Positions 16,650 to 24,838 of a DNA stretch of 44,047 bases are shown in pieces. Position 1 is the stretch's first letter. Each line of letters begins with the position of its first letter. Source of the stretch: Nitrospirota bacterium (GTDB taxonomy: Bacteria; Nitrospirota; Thermodesulfovibrionia; SZUA-242); NCBI GenBank assembly GCA_003235715.1, contig QJVM01000051.1, forward strand, positions 1-44,047. Reading direction: 5' to 3'. The notes under the pieces were generated by a model. That model did not search any database, was not told the DNA's origin, and saw only the letters and a list, made by a program, of their open reading frames with translations. The position numbers and the translations under genes are program-made.

Positions 16650-17627
16650 GTGCAGACCTCCTGCGACAGGGGAATTTCAGGCTCATCGGACCCCGACCGA
16701 CGAAGGGGCCTCGCCGGGACGGCCGGCCTCCTGGGGGCCATGGCCTTCAGTCTCCTCCTCGCGGGACCCGTGCACGCGACCCCGGAGTATGCCGCACGCT
16801 CAGGGCAATCCTGCAAGACCTGTCATCTGGAAGCGGGCACGGGCGGGCCGCTTTCTGAAACCGGGCTTGAATTTGCCGCGTCCGGTTACGCGTGGCCACC
16901 TTCAGGCGGATATCGGGTGTTGGGGCCCATCCGCAAGCCCGTGCGGTTCGTGATCGGCTATATCCACATCCTTACGGCATTCCTGTGGTTCGGAACGATC
17001 CTGTATGTGCATATTCTGCTGCGACCCGCCTATGCCTCCAAGGGACTGCCCAAAGGGGAGGTCCGGCTGGGCCTTGTCTCCATGGTGACAGTTGGCATCA
17101 CCGGTATTCTGCTCCTGGTGTCCCGGGTCCGGGGCCTGTCGGTTCTCGTCAACAGTCCCTGGGGCCGCACCCTTCTTCTGAAGATCGTCCTCTACCTTGC
17201 CATGGTGGCCTCGGCCATCTTCGTGGTACGCGTCCTGGGTCCCCGCCTCGGTCGGTCCAAGCCACGCCTCCGTCCTCCGGACGACCGGGTCTTCGGGCCG
17301 GAAACGCTGGCTCCCTATGACGGGCAGGAGGGTCGCCCCGCCTATGTGGCTTATAGAAACAAGGTGTATGACGTAACCGGACTCAGGTTGTGGAAAGGCG
17401 GTTTACACATGAAACACAGCTCCGGAGCAGACCTGTCCGAAGCCATCCGAAAAGCTCCTCACGGCGACGAAAAGCTGGCCTCCGTCAAGGTCGTGGGCCA
17501 ATATGACGCCCATCGACCTGCACGGAAGACCGCGGCCCAGAAACTTTTCTACGCCATCGCCTATGCGAACCTCGCCATGGTCTTCGCCGTTCTGCTTGTG
17601 ATCGCCTGGTGGAGATGGGGTCTCTGA
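16650..17627 (+). CDS. Fusion: c-haem segment, CopD-like membrane domain and cytochrome-b5-like domain
   Basis: Predicted envelope haem protein of about 325 residues. A signal peptide (RRRGLAGTAGLLGAMAFSLLLAGPVHA) is followed by a single c-type haem site SCKTCH (about 55-59), then four membrane helices resembling CopD (GYIHILTAFLWFGTILYVHI and following), then a soluble segment like bacterial b5/steroid-binding domains (VAYRNKVYDVTGLRLWKGGLHM and APHGDEKL), and a final membrane helix. The track start (16485) overlaps the divergent histidine kinase start and adds a non-conserved leader, so I favour GTG at 16650; ATG 16740 is too short for the signal. A role in transmembrane electron transfer is inferred. 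I know of no named family with this exact order. Confidence 0.75.
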   Translation: MQTSCDRGISGSSDPDRRRGLAGTAGLLGAMAFSLLLAGPVHATPEYAARSGQSCKTCHLEAGTGGPLSETGLEFAASGYAWPPSGGYRVLGPIRKPVRFVIGYIHILTAFLWFGTILYVHILLRPAYASKGLPKGEVRLGLVSMVTVGITGILLLVSRVRGLSVLVNSPWGRTLLLKIVLYLAMVASAIFVVRVLGPRLGRSKPRLRPPDDRVFGPETLAPYDGQEGRPAYVAYRNKVYDVTGLRLWKGGLHMKHSSGADLSEAIRKAPHGDEKLASVKVVGQYDAHRPARKTAAQKLFYAIAYANLAMVFAVLLVIAWWRWGL

Positions 17628-17641
17628 AGACCAAGCGCAAA

Positions 17642-17665
17642 CGGGGTGCCGTCTCCGGCACCCCG
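17642..17665. terminator. Strong hairpin between convergent genes
   Basis: CGGGGTGCCG-TCTC-CGGCACCCCG is a perfect 10-bp stem with a 4-nt loop between the convergent haem fusion gene and groEL. T-runs are poor on both sides, so it may work as a weak intrinsic terminator or an RNA-stabilising 3' hairpin. Confidence 0.6.
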
Positions 17666-17700
17666 TAGAGGACTCGACCCGATACGTCGAAGTCTTGCTC

Positions 17701-19329
17701 TTAGTACATGTCCTCCATGCCCCCGCCCGGCATAGGAGGGCCGGCTTTCTTCTTTTCCGGTATATCGGTGACCATCACGGACGTCGTGAGCAGGAGGCCC
17801 GCCACCGATGCCGCGTTCTGAAGGGCGGTCCGTGTCACCTTGGTCGGATCGATAATCCCCGACGAAACCATGTCCGTATATTCCTCTTTCTGGGCGTCGA
17901 ACCCGTAGTTGATCGATTTGGACGCCTGCACCTTATCCACGACCACCGTCCCCTCGATTCCCGCGTTCTGGACGATCTGCCGGATAGGTTCTTCAAGGGC
18001 CTTCCTGAGGATATTGACACCAATCTTCCGATCATCGTCAAAGGAAAGCTTGTCCAGAGCCGCACGACAGCGCAGGAGAGCCACGCCCCCTCCGGGAACG
18101 ATCCCTTCCTCAACAGCGGCTCGAGTGGCATTGAGGGCATCTTCGACACGGGCCTTCTTCTCTTTCATCTCGGTTTCGGTGGCAGCCCCAACGTTAATCA
18201 CGGCCACACCGCCCACGAGCTTGGCCAGCCGCTCCTGAAGCTTCTCACGATCGTAATCGGAGGTCGTCTCACTGATCTGATTCTTGATCTGGCCTACTCT
18301 CCCTTTGATGTCGGCTGGTTTTCCCGCACCTTCTACGATGGTGGTGTTGTCCTTGTCAATGGAGATTTTCTTGGCCCGGCCCAGATCGCTCACGGTCACG
18401 GACTCAAGCTTAACCCCGATATCTTCAGAGATGACCTTACCGCCCGTCAGGATGGCGATGTCCTCAAGCATGGCCTTCCTGCGGTCTCCGAATCCGGGAG
18501 CCTTTACGGCACAGACCTTGAGGGTCCCCCGGAGCTTGTTGACCACGAGGGTGGCCAGAGCCTCCCCCTCCACGTCCTCGGCGATAATGAGAAGCGGTTT
18601 GCCCATCTTTGCGGTCTGCTCCAGAATGGGAAGCAGATCCTTCATCCCCGAAATCTTCTTTTCATGAATCAGCATGAGGACGTCCTCGAGGTTGCATTCC
18701 ATCCGGTCGGCGTCGGTGACAAAATAAGGGGAGATATAGCCCCGATCGAACTGCATGCCTTCCACCACATCCATGGTGGTCCCCATGCCTTTGGCTTCCT
18801 CCACCGTGATGACGCCATCCTTGCCAACCTTGTCCATGGCATCGGCAATGAGTTCACCGATGGTCGTATCGCTGTTGGCCGAGATGGCCCCCACCTGGGC
18901 AATTTCCTCCTTGCCCGAAATCTTCTTGCTCATCTTCTTGAGCTGTTCGAGGACCGCCTCCACGCCGGCGTCTATGCCCCGTTTCACATCCATGGAATTG
19001 GCCCCTGCGGTCACGGTCCTCATGCCCTCCCGGAAGACGGCGTGGGCCAGAACCGTGGCGGTCGTGGTGCCATCTCCCGCAACATCCGACGTCTTGCTGG
19101 CGACCTCCCGGACCAGCTGGGCCCCCATATTCTCAAAAGGGTCCTCCAGTTGAATCTCCTTGGCCACGGTCACCCCGTCCTTCGTGATCGTCGGGGATCC
19201 GAACTTCTTGTCGATTACGACGTTGTGCCCTTTGGGTCCGAGGGTGGTCTTGACCGCGTTCGTCAGGGTGGTCACCCCGCTCAGAATGGATTGCCGGGCC
19301 CGGTCGTCGAAAAACAACTGCTTTGCCAT
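17701..19329 (-). CDS. groEL: Chaperonin GroEL
   Basis: The 60-kDa chaperonin that folds proteins in the cytoplasm as a 14-mer with GroES. The sequence is full length (542 residues) and shows the family core: [31 protein letters not shown], the ATPase segment [11 protein letters not shown], and [14 protein letters not shown]. The C-terminus is [12 protein letters not shown], a short form of the GGM tail. The ATG has AAGGAGGAG upstream and lies 31 bp after groES. It is one of two chaperone operons side by side here. Confidence 0.98.
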   Translation of the reverse strand: MAKQLFFDDRARQSILSGVTTLTNAVKTTLGPKGHNVVIDKKFGSPTITKDGVTVAKEIQLEDPFENMGAQLVREVASKTSDVAGDGTTTATVLAHAVFREGMRTVTAGANSMDVKRGIDAGVEAVLEQLKKMSKKISGKEEIAQVGAISANSDTTIGELIADAMDKVGKDGVITVEEAKGMGTTMDVVEGMQFDRGYISPYFVTDADRMECNLEDVLMLIHEKKISGMKDLLPILEQTAKMGKPLLIIAEDVEGEALATLVVNKLRGTLKVCAVKAPGFGDRRKAMLEDIAILTGGKVISEDIGVKLESVTVSDLGRAKKISIDKDNTTIVEGAGKPADIKGRVGQIKNQISETTSDYDREKLQERLAKLVGGVAVINVGAATETEMKEKKARVEDALNATRAAVEEGIVPGGGVALLRCRAALDKLSFDDDRKIGVNILRKALEEPIRQIVQNAGIEGTVVVDKVQASKSINYGFDAQKEEYTDMVSSGIIDPTKVTRTALQNAASVAGLLLTTSVMVTDIPEKKKAGPPMPGGGMEDMY

Positions 19330-19360
19330 GATTCATCTCCTCCTTGTTCTTTCTGAACGA

Positions 19361-19621
19361 TTAACTGAGAACGCCAAGAATATCTTCTTCCTTGATGATG
19401 AGGTACTCCTCGTCATCAAGCTTGATCTTGGAGCCGGAATAACGGTCAAAGAGAACCTCCTCACCCTTCTTGACGCCCTTCACTTCCGAGCCCACGGCCT
19501 GAACCGTTCCCCGCTGGGGCTTTTCCTTGGCAGCATCGGGAATGTACAGCCCTCCCTTGGTCCTTTCCTCCTCGCTCGAATACTTGACGAAAACCCTGTC
19601 CTTCAGCGGCTGGACTTTCAT
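19361..19621 (-). CDS. groES: Co-chaperonin GroES
   Basis: Lid of the GroEL chamber, 86 residues, slightly shorter than the usual 95. It starts [14 protein letters not shown], has the mobile loop region [15 protein letters not shown], and ends [10 protein letters not shown]. The ATG is preceded by GAGGAGG. It is first in the groES-groEL operon. A promoter and a perfect palindrome lie upstream, while a CIRCE element (HrcA operator) is not seen. Confidence 0.96.
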   Translation of the reverse strand: MKVQPLKDRVFVKYSSEEERTKGGLYIPDAAKEKPQRGTVQAVGSEVKGVKKGEEVLFDRYSGSKIKLDDEEYLIIKEEDILGVLS

Positions 19622-19654
19622 CGATTTCCTCCTCTGGTCATTTCCTTTATCTGT

Positions 19655-19731
19655 CCCGCCGCAAGGGCGGGTTTACGGGAATCCCGTACTGTTGCGGCCA
19701 ATAATATATCTCAGCGGGACCTCCGGGTGAA
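19655..19731 (-). promoter_or_regulatory. groES-groEL promoter with downstream palindrome and leader hairpin
   Basis: Reading the minus strand: TTCACC (19726-19731), a 17-bp spacer, TATATT (19703-19708), then a perfect 7-1-7 palindrome TACGGGA-T-TCCCGTA (19674-19688) about eight bases after the expected start, then a hairpin CCCGCC-CTTGC-GGCGGG (19655-19671) before the ribosome site. The palindrome sits where a repressor would block transcription. It does not match CIRCE. The operator role is inference. Confidence 0.5.
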
Positions 19732-20071
19732 GACGGTCGTTTCATGAACCTTGCGGGTCGAACAGCCCTTTTCAAGAGGGATGGAATCTGCTTCACATCC
19801 TCCCCGCTCCGGAACGGTCTTGAACGACGCCTCGCCAGGTCGAGGGCCCTCAGCATCGAACTCTCCGATAGGCGGCCGCAACGGCATGGGTCCTCCACGC
19901 CGTTGAAGGCCCACCATACTTCGTTTCCAGGTGTCGGTTTTAGGGCTATACCCAGCCGGTCTTACAGTGGTCCAGAACAGGTTCGACCGTTCTTCAGGAA
20001 ACGGCCCGTCTTCATTTGCGAGCGTTTGCCGGAACAAACCTGTAAATCCCGTCTCTTTAAAATATCAAGAT
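19732..20071. other. Intergenic stretch with no supported gene
   Basis: About 340 bp between the groES promoter and the hsp20 terminator. ORFs exist on both strands (108 and 116 codons), but they overlap one another, lack good ribosome sites and have no recognisable composition. I see no tRNA, repeat or conserved RNA here. Confidence 0.5.
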
Positions 20072-20075
20072 GGAT

Positions 20076-20121
20076 AAAACAGGACGGCCCGTGACCCCAC
20101 GCGGGAAATTCGTCACGGGCC
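20076..20121 (-). terminator. Intrinsic terminator of the hsp20 cluster
   Basis: A 10-bp perfect stem GGCCCGTGAC/GTCACGGGCC with a 16-nt loop starts about 10 bp past the stop of the last hsp20 gene. On the minus strand it is followed by GTCCTGTTTTA. Confidence 0.75.
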
Positions 20122-20131
20122 GCCTGGCCTG

Positions 20132-20647
20132 CTATTCTGTCTGGACCGTAATCTTCTTCTCGAGTTCTAGGCCCGACACGGACTTGGGGACCCTGACCGT
20201 CAGCACGCCCTTCTTGAAGGTCGCCTCCGCCTTTCCAGCCTCAATGTCCTCGGGGAGCTGGATCGAGCGTTCAAAGCTTCCATAAGAGCGTTCCGTCCGG
20301 TGATAGTCAGCCTTCTTCTCCTCGCTCTCATGCTTCTTCTCGCCCCTCAGTCGGAGCACATTCCGGGTCAGCGTCACGTCCACGTCCTTCTCGTCCATCC
20401 CGGGAAGTTCCGCCGAGATGGTGAACTCCTTTTCGTCCTCCCTGATATCCACTCTGGGATGGTAAGCACCCCAGGTCCCTCCAAGGAGGTTACCGAAAGG
20501 GGCCATTTCGAAGTCGCGGGTCAGGTCGTCAAAGAGCCGGTCCATACTTCTTTGAAAAGCGTAGATCGGGTCGTCATCCTCTCGCCTGACCTCGATGTTT
20601 TTCTTTGACCAGTTCCACGGTGCCAGATCCTTGATCGTCATCTTCAT
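20132..20647 (-). CDS. Small heat shock protein (Hsp20/alpha-crystallin), copy 1
   Basis: ATP-independent holdase of 171 residues. The alpha-crystallin domain spans about 60-165, starting PRVDIREDEKEFTISAELPGMDEKDVDVTL and ending with the conserved A-x-x-x-x-GVL motif (ATFKKGVLTVRVPK). The C-terminal tail lacks a clear IXI motif. The N-terminal arm carries RSMDRLFDDLTRDFE, typical of the family. It is the last of three hsp20 genes on this strand, 29 bp after copy 2, with an AAAGGGGGG site and a terminator beyond it. Confidence 0.93.
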   Translation of the reverse strand: MKMTIKDLAPWNWSKKNIEVRREDDDPIYAFQRSMDRLFDDLTRDFEMAPFGNLLGGTWGAYHPRVDIREDEKEFTISAELPGMDEKDVDVTLTRNVLRLRGEKKHESEEKKADYHRTERSYGSFERSIQLPEDIEAGKAEATFKKGVLTVRVPKSVSGLELEKKITVQTE

Positions 20648-20676
20648 CCCCCCTTTCTTCAGGGTTGTCGCCTCAG

Positions 20677-21081
20677 TTATCCCGCCTGAACCGTAATCTG
20701 GCGGGGTTTTACGGTTTCTGCCTTGGGGAGCGTAAGTTCGAGCACCCCGTCCTTGACCTTGGCCTTGATACCGTTCCGGTCCACCTCGTTGGAGATCGTG
20801 AACGCCCTCTGGTAATCACCCACAGGATACTCACGGTAGACCAGCTCGTGTCCGACCGGCGAGGCCTCTTCCACGGTGCCGGTTATCGTCAGAACATTCT
20901 TCTCCAGCGTGATGTCCACATGGTTCGCATCGACGCCGGGCATATCGGCCACGAGGTAGATGTTCTCCGTATCCTCGTAAATGTCCGTATTGGGAAGGAA
21001 CACGTTTCTCCTGCGCGTTCTTTCAACGCCCTCCGGAGCCGTGGCCTCCTTCTTCTGCAGTTCATCATTCCGTGTTGCCAT
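20677..21081 (-). CDS. Small heat shock protein (Hsp20/alpha-crystallin), copy 2
   Basis: Holdase of 134 residues. The crystallin domain begins PNTDIYEDTENIYLVADMPGVDANHVDITL and closes with KVKDGVLELTLPKAE. The track ORF starts 51 codons earlier, inside copy 3's downstream gap, but ATG 21081 has a perfect AAGGAGGTGA five bases away and the upstream part is not Hsp20-like. The N-terminal arm is very short and charged (MATRNDELQKKEATAPEG), unlike copies 1 and 3, so its oligomer state may differ. Confidence 0.92.
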   Translation of the reverse strand: MATRNDELQKKEATAPEGVERTRRRNVFLPNTDIYEDTENIYLVADMPGVDANHVDITLEKNVLTITGTVEEASPVGHELVYREYPVGDYQRAFTISNEVDRNGIKAKVKDGVLELTLPKAETVKPRQITVQAG

Positions 21082-21133
21082 ATACGTCACCTCCTTAAAT
21101 CGCGTCCGTTTTAGATAGTTTGTTCCAACCTCG

Positions 21134-21571
21134 TCACGAGTGGATCTCGATCTTGCGCGGTTTTTCCTCCTCAGCCCTTGGCAGACGGATGTGGAGCACG
21201 CCGTTGGAGCATTTGGCTTCCACTTTGCCGGCATCGGCCCTGAAGGGCAGTGAAATGGTTCTCGTGAATTCTCCGGTGGGACGCTCTCTGCGGTGCCAGG
21301 AGAACTTTCCTTCGTCGACGTCCGTCTTCCGGTCCCCTTTAAGGGTGAGTGTTTCTCCGGTCACGGAAATGCTAATGGTTTTTGGGTCCACCCCGGGTAT
21401 TTCCGCCGTCAGCACCGCATCGTCTGTCGAGGCCCAAAGGTTCATCGCCGGGTACCCTGCAGGGGTCCGTCTCTCGAATCCTTCAAACAGGCGGTTGAAT
21501 TCGTTCCGCATCCTTTCCAGTTCGCTCAGGGCCCCAAATCCAAGGGGTCTGTCATACATTCTGAGTAACAT
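21134..21571 (-). CDS. Small heat shock protein (Hsp20/alpha-crystallin), copy 3
   Basis: Holdase of 145 residues and first gene of the three-gene cluster. The N-terminal arm ELERMRNEFNRLFEGFE leads into a crystallin domain (MNLWASTDDAVLTAEIPGVDPKTISISV) with the GVL motif (KCSNGVLHIRLPR); the tail ends KPRKIEIHS, where IEI fits the IXI motif used for oligomer contacts. I moved the start from 21787 to ATG 21571, which has AAGGAGG nine bases upstream. An in-frame GTG at 21616 also has a good site. A CCTTCC stretch in the leader could pair with this ribosome site. Confidence 0.92.
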   Translation of the reverse strand: MLLRMYDRPLGFGALSELERMRNEFNRLFEGFERRTPAGYPAMNLWASTDDAVLTAEIPGVDPKTISISVTGETLTLKGDRKTDVDEGKFSWHRRERPTGEFTRTISLPFRADAGKVEAKCSNGVLHIRLPRAEEEKPRKIEIHS

Positions 21572-21804
21572 CTCCGTTAACCTCCTTCCCATGTTCGGGT
21601 TTCCTCGCCTTCTCACGGAAGGCACCTCCTTCATGAGGCATCCCCATAAATGCAGTACGCGTGCCAGATTGGGCCGCCCGAAGGATACGAGGGACGGGAC
21701 TTCCGGAGGTTGAGAAAATCGCAGGATAATCAAAGAGATGAGATACTTCTGAAGCCTGCCTGGAGAACTAGGCCACTCCAGGTCCAAACAGGAGGTTAGG
21801 GATA

Positions 21805-21836
21805 ACGTCGCAAATCACGGGAACGCGACGTCGCAA
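21805..21836. repeat. Direct repeat upstream of the hsp20 cluster
   Basis: The 9-mer ACGTCGCAA occurs at 21805-21813 and 21828-21836, a 23-bp period (about two helical turns). One copy overlaps a GCGACGTCGC palindrome. It lies about 235 bp before the first hsp20 start, in a 306-bp gap (21572-21877) where I see no gene. It could be an operator; no known heat-shock element was matched. Confidence 0.35.
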
Positions 21837-21877
21837 CCCGTAGAGGCGTGTGAAGGGGTGCAACCGCCAGGTGCAGC

Positions 21878-24772
21878 TTAGTCGACCTTCCGGAGGAGGG
21901 CCACGGGGAAGTGCAAAAGGAGGTCTCCGGCGGCTACCGGGGATGGTTCATCGGTAGGGTTCACCTCGATCCGTTCCTCGGTCAGTACATTAATATAAGA
22001 TCCGGACAGCGATTCGGCAAACCGGATATCCGTATCCCCCCACACCTCCCGACCAAGTGGAGTTCGGTTCCCGCCGGTCAGTCTCCAGAACCACCTCGGG
22101 GCCAGCACGATGAGGGTCTCTGTTTCAAGACTTCTCGAGAAAACGCACAGGTGGTCCCCATTCTCTCCACTCGTTTCAACAGGGACGTAATCGCCGCTCT
22201 CAAAGAGCGCGGGCAGAGACCTTCGGAGACGCAGCAGCGTGGCCGTAAGATAGAGCTTGGCCCTTCCATCCTCCAGGGAATCCAGGAGGGAAAGGCTGTA
22301 CGCGGCACGATCGTTTCCGGACTCGACAGCCCTGTCCATCTCTTCGATCAGCTGGATACGGTGCTCGTAGTCCACGGGTCTCCGATTGTCCGGGTCGACC
22401 AGACTGAAGTCCCAGACTTCGGTTCCCTGGTAGATATCCGGAACTCCGGGGCAAGTGAGTTTGAGCAGGGTCTGGCTCAGACTGTTGTACAGGCCATGGC
22501 GGCTGAGCGACTGCACGAAGGGAACGAGATCGTTCAGAAAGGAATTCGCCTCGGGAGTGGAAAGGAGTCGGTCCACAAAATGAGTGACTCCCTCTTCGTA
22601 TTCCTCGTTCCGGATAATCCAACTCGAATGAACCTTGGCCTCCCGAACCGCCTTCAGCATGTAAGCCTTGACCCGTTCCCGGAACTCCCCGAGGGCGGAA
22701 TCGAAAACCGGCCCGGGCGGAAGGGCCCCGGCGATCACCTGATACAGGTGATATTCGTCGTTTCGTGAAGGAGCCCACGTATCGGCAAGCTTCCTCTTGA
22801 ACCGACGGTTCGCACGTCCCCAGAGGGTCAGGCGCTTCCGCCATTCCCCCGGCATTTCCGAAAGCACGCTGAGCCGACTCCTCACATCTTCACTCCGTTT
22901 CGTATCGTGCGTCGACGTGGCGAGCATGGACCCAGGCCAGCGTCGGGCCCGCTCAGCGTTGGACCAGTGGAACCCCGCCATCGACTGTCCGAACCGCCTG
23001 GGATCTCCGCCGACCTCGTTCAGACTGAGCAATCGGTTGAAGATGTAGAAGGAGGTATCCTCCATCCCCTTGGCCATGACAGGCGCCGTATACTGCTGGA
23101 AACGCATCACGAATTCGACGGCCATACGTCGGTACACCGGCGGCTGATGCTCGGGGATCTCCATGTTCAGAATGGCCTGCACGAAATCGAAGATGGTCCG
23201 GTCCCGGGCCGTCGTGGTTTTCCGCGCCTTCCCCACGGCCCAGTCGATGTACCGCCGGTCATCCTGAGAGGGTCCGGTTTCGGTAACATACGTCCGGTAC
23301 ACGGGGAACCAGGCCACAATCTCGGTGAGCGCGTCCCGAAGAGCCTTCAACGTAAAGTCACGCGTATGGGGATCAAATTCCGTAATCCGGTCCAGCTGGT
23401 TGGCCAGCACGTGCATCTCACTCGAGAGTGACACATCCATGATCAGCTTCTTGGCCTGGTACAATAACTCGTCAAAGTCGAAGAACTCGCGGCTGAACCA
23501 GCGATAGACCCGCTCCATCTCCTTCAGCGCGGGAGCATAAACCAGGAACCCGCCCAGCTCGTTGGCAAAGTCATAACCCGTGGTGCCTGCCACGGGCCAG
23601 TCCTCTGGAAGCCTTTCATAACTGGCCAGGATCTTCTCCACCGTGACATAGAAGGCAGACTCCTGGCCTCGGTCTCGGCCTTGCCCCTCGGACTTGACGA
23701 TTCTTTCCCTGATGGCCTGCTGCAGCCTGCGATAGTAACCCGCCGGATCAAAAAGGCCATCCGGGTGGTCGATCCGAAGGCCCTGGACCACGCCTTCCCC
23801 AATGAGGTCAAGGATGAGACCGTGGGTGGTCTGAAAGACCTCTTCCCTTTCCATTCGGAGGCCGGCCAGTTCATTGATGTCAAAGAAGCGCCTGTAGTTG
23901 ATCTCGTCTGCGGCCACCTGCCAGTACGCCAGACGATAGGCCTGCTTGTCCAGAAGCGCATGAAGCAGACCTCCGCGGAGCCCCCCGGTTTCGCTGGTGT
24001 TGATGGCCAGGACCGCCGCATCGATGTGGGTGCGCACGGCTTCGTTCTTTTCGTAATGCCGGGCCAGTCGTTCCTTAAGCTTCTCTTTGGCAATGCGCCG
24101 TTCCTCGAGACGCTTCGGGTCGGTTTCCGCCCGGCCGGGAAGAAGGGCCAGTTCCGGAATGAGTGCCTGAAGCGGCTCCGGAAGATTCTCACGAGCCGAA
24201 CTGCCCTCCGGGCCCCATGACAGGATCTCGGGATAGGTCTTCGGGTCCACGGGAAAACGATGGTTGTAATACTGAATATGAAAGGACCCGTGCCGGGCCT
24301 CGAAGTGAAGCTCCAGTTCTCCGCGCTCAATAACATTCCCGTACCGGTCCCCCAGAACCGGAAGCAGGACCTTCTGCCTGAGTTCGTCCTTGAAGGGACT
24401 CCAGTCAATGTGAAAATAATCGGCATAGGGCGAGGCCTGCCCTGACTCCAGCACATCCAGCCACCACTGGTTGTCGTTTCCCCCCACGCCCATGTGGTTT
24501 GGAACAATGTCCAGGATCTGTCCCATCCCACAGGCCCTCAGCGCCTCAACAAAGGTCTGGTAATCCTCCCGGGTTCCTATCTCTGGGTTGATCTCGTTGT
24601 GGTCCACGATATCGTAACCATGGGTACTGCCCGACCGGGCCTTTAAATAGGGGGAGGAATAGACATGGGTGATGCCCAACCGGGCCAGATAAGGCGCCAG
24701 ATCCGCGGCCTGGCGAAAGGTGAAGTTCCTGCTGAACTGAATCCGGTAGGTGGAGGAAGGGGTCCTATTCAC
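21878..24772 (-). CDS. treY: Malto-oligosyltrehalose synthase
   Basis: GH13 enzyme that turns the reducing end of maltodextrin into a trehalose unit by transglycosylation. The start RTPSSTYRIQFSRNFTFRQAADLAPYL and the segment SGSTHGYDIVDHNEINPEIG are typical, as are IVPNHMG, the QGLRIDHPDGLFDP region holding the nucleophile Asp, and the late PGVPDIYQGTE. About 964 residues from GTG 24772, which aligns with known TreY starts; the track uses GTG 24826, adding 18 residues that look foreign. It follows treZ on the same strand. The two enzymes together make free trehalose from glycogen-type glucan for osmotic or heat protection. Confidence 0.95.
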   Translation of the reverse strand: MNRTPSSTYRIQFSRNFTFRQAADLAPYLARLGITHVYSSPYLKARSGSTHGYDIVDHNEINPEIGTREDYQTFVEALRACGMGQILDIVPNHMGVGGNDNQWWLDVLESGQASPYADYFHIDWSPFKDELRQKVLLPVLGDRYGNVIERGELELHFEARHGSFHIQYYNHRFPVDPKTYPEILSWGPEGSSARENLPEPLQALIPELALLPGRAETDPKRLEERRIAKEKLKERLARHYEKNEAVRTHIDAAVLAINTSETGGLRGGLLHALLDKQAYRLAYWQVAADEINYRRFFDINELAGLRMEREEVFQTTHGLILDLIGEGVVQGLRIDHPDGLFDPAGYYRRLQQAIRERIVKSEGQGRDRGQESAFYVTVEKILASYERLPEDWPVAGTTGYDFANELGGFLVYAPALKEMERVYRWFSREFFDFDELLYQAKKLIMDVSLSSEMHVLANQLDRITEFDPHTRDFTLKALRDALTEIVAWFPVYRTYVTETGPSQDDRRYIDWAVGKARKTTTARDRTIFDFVQAILNMEIPEHQPPVYRRMAVEFVMRFQQYTAPVMAKGMEDTSFYIFNRLLSLNEVGGDPRRFGQSMAGFHWSNAERARRWPGSMLATSTHDTKRSEDVRSRLSVLSEMPGEWRKRLTLWGRANRRFKRKLADTWAPSRNDEYHLYQVIAGALPPGPVFDSALGEFRERVKAYMLKAVREAKVHSSWIIRNEEYEEGVTHFVDRLLSTPEANSFLNDLVPFVQSLSRHGLYNSLSQTLLKLTCPGVPDIYQGTEVWDFSLVDPDNRRPVDYEHRIQLIEEMDRAVESGNDRAAYSLSLLDSLEDGRAKLYLTATLLRLRRSLPALFESGDYVPVETSGENGDHLCVFSRSLETETLIVLAPRWFWRLTGGNRTPLGREVWGDTDIRFAESLSGSYINVLTEERIEVNPTDEPSPVAAGDLLLHFPVALLRKVD

Positions 24773-24838
24773 GGGCGCTCCCCGGGCTCGGAGTCTGACC
24801 CGGCATCCCCGTTTCCAATGCGGCACGGCCCCCGAGAG

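Noticed and set aside
17695-19356. 553-codon plus-strand ORF
   Set aside because: It is exactly antisense to groEL; its His/Gly/Leu-rich reading is a codon-usage shadow.
19622-20131. Search for CIRCE, tRNA or a small gene upstream of groES
   Set aside because: No TTAGCACTC/GAGTGCTAA pair, no cloverleaf and no ORF with a convincing start was found.
21641-21660. CCCCATAAAT resembling a sigma-32 -10 element near the hsp20 genes
   Set aside because: It is on the plus strand, the wrong direction for the minus-strand hsp20 cluster, and has no matching -35.
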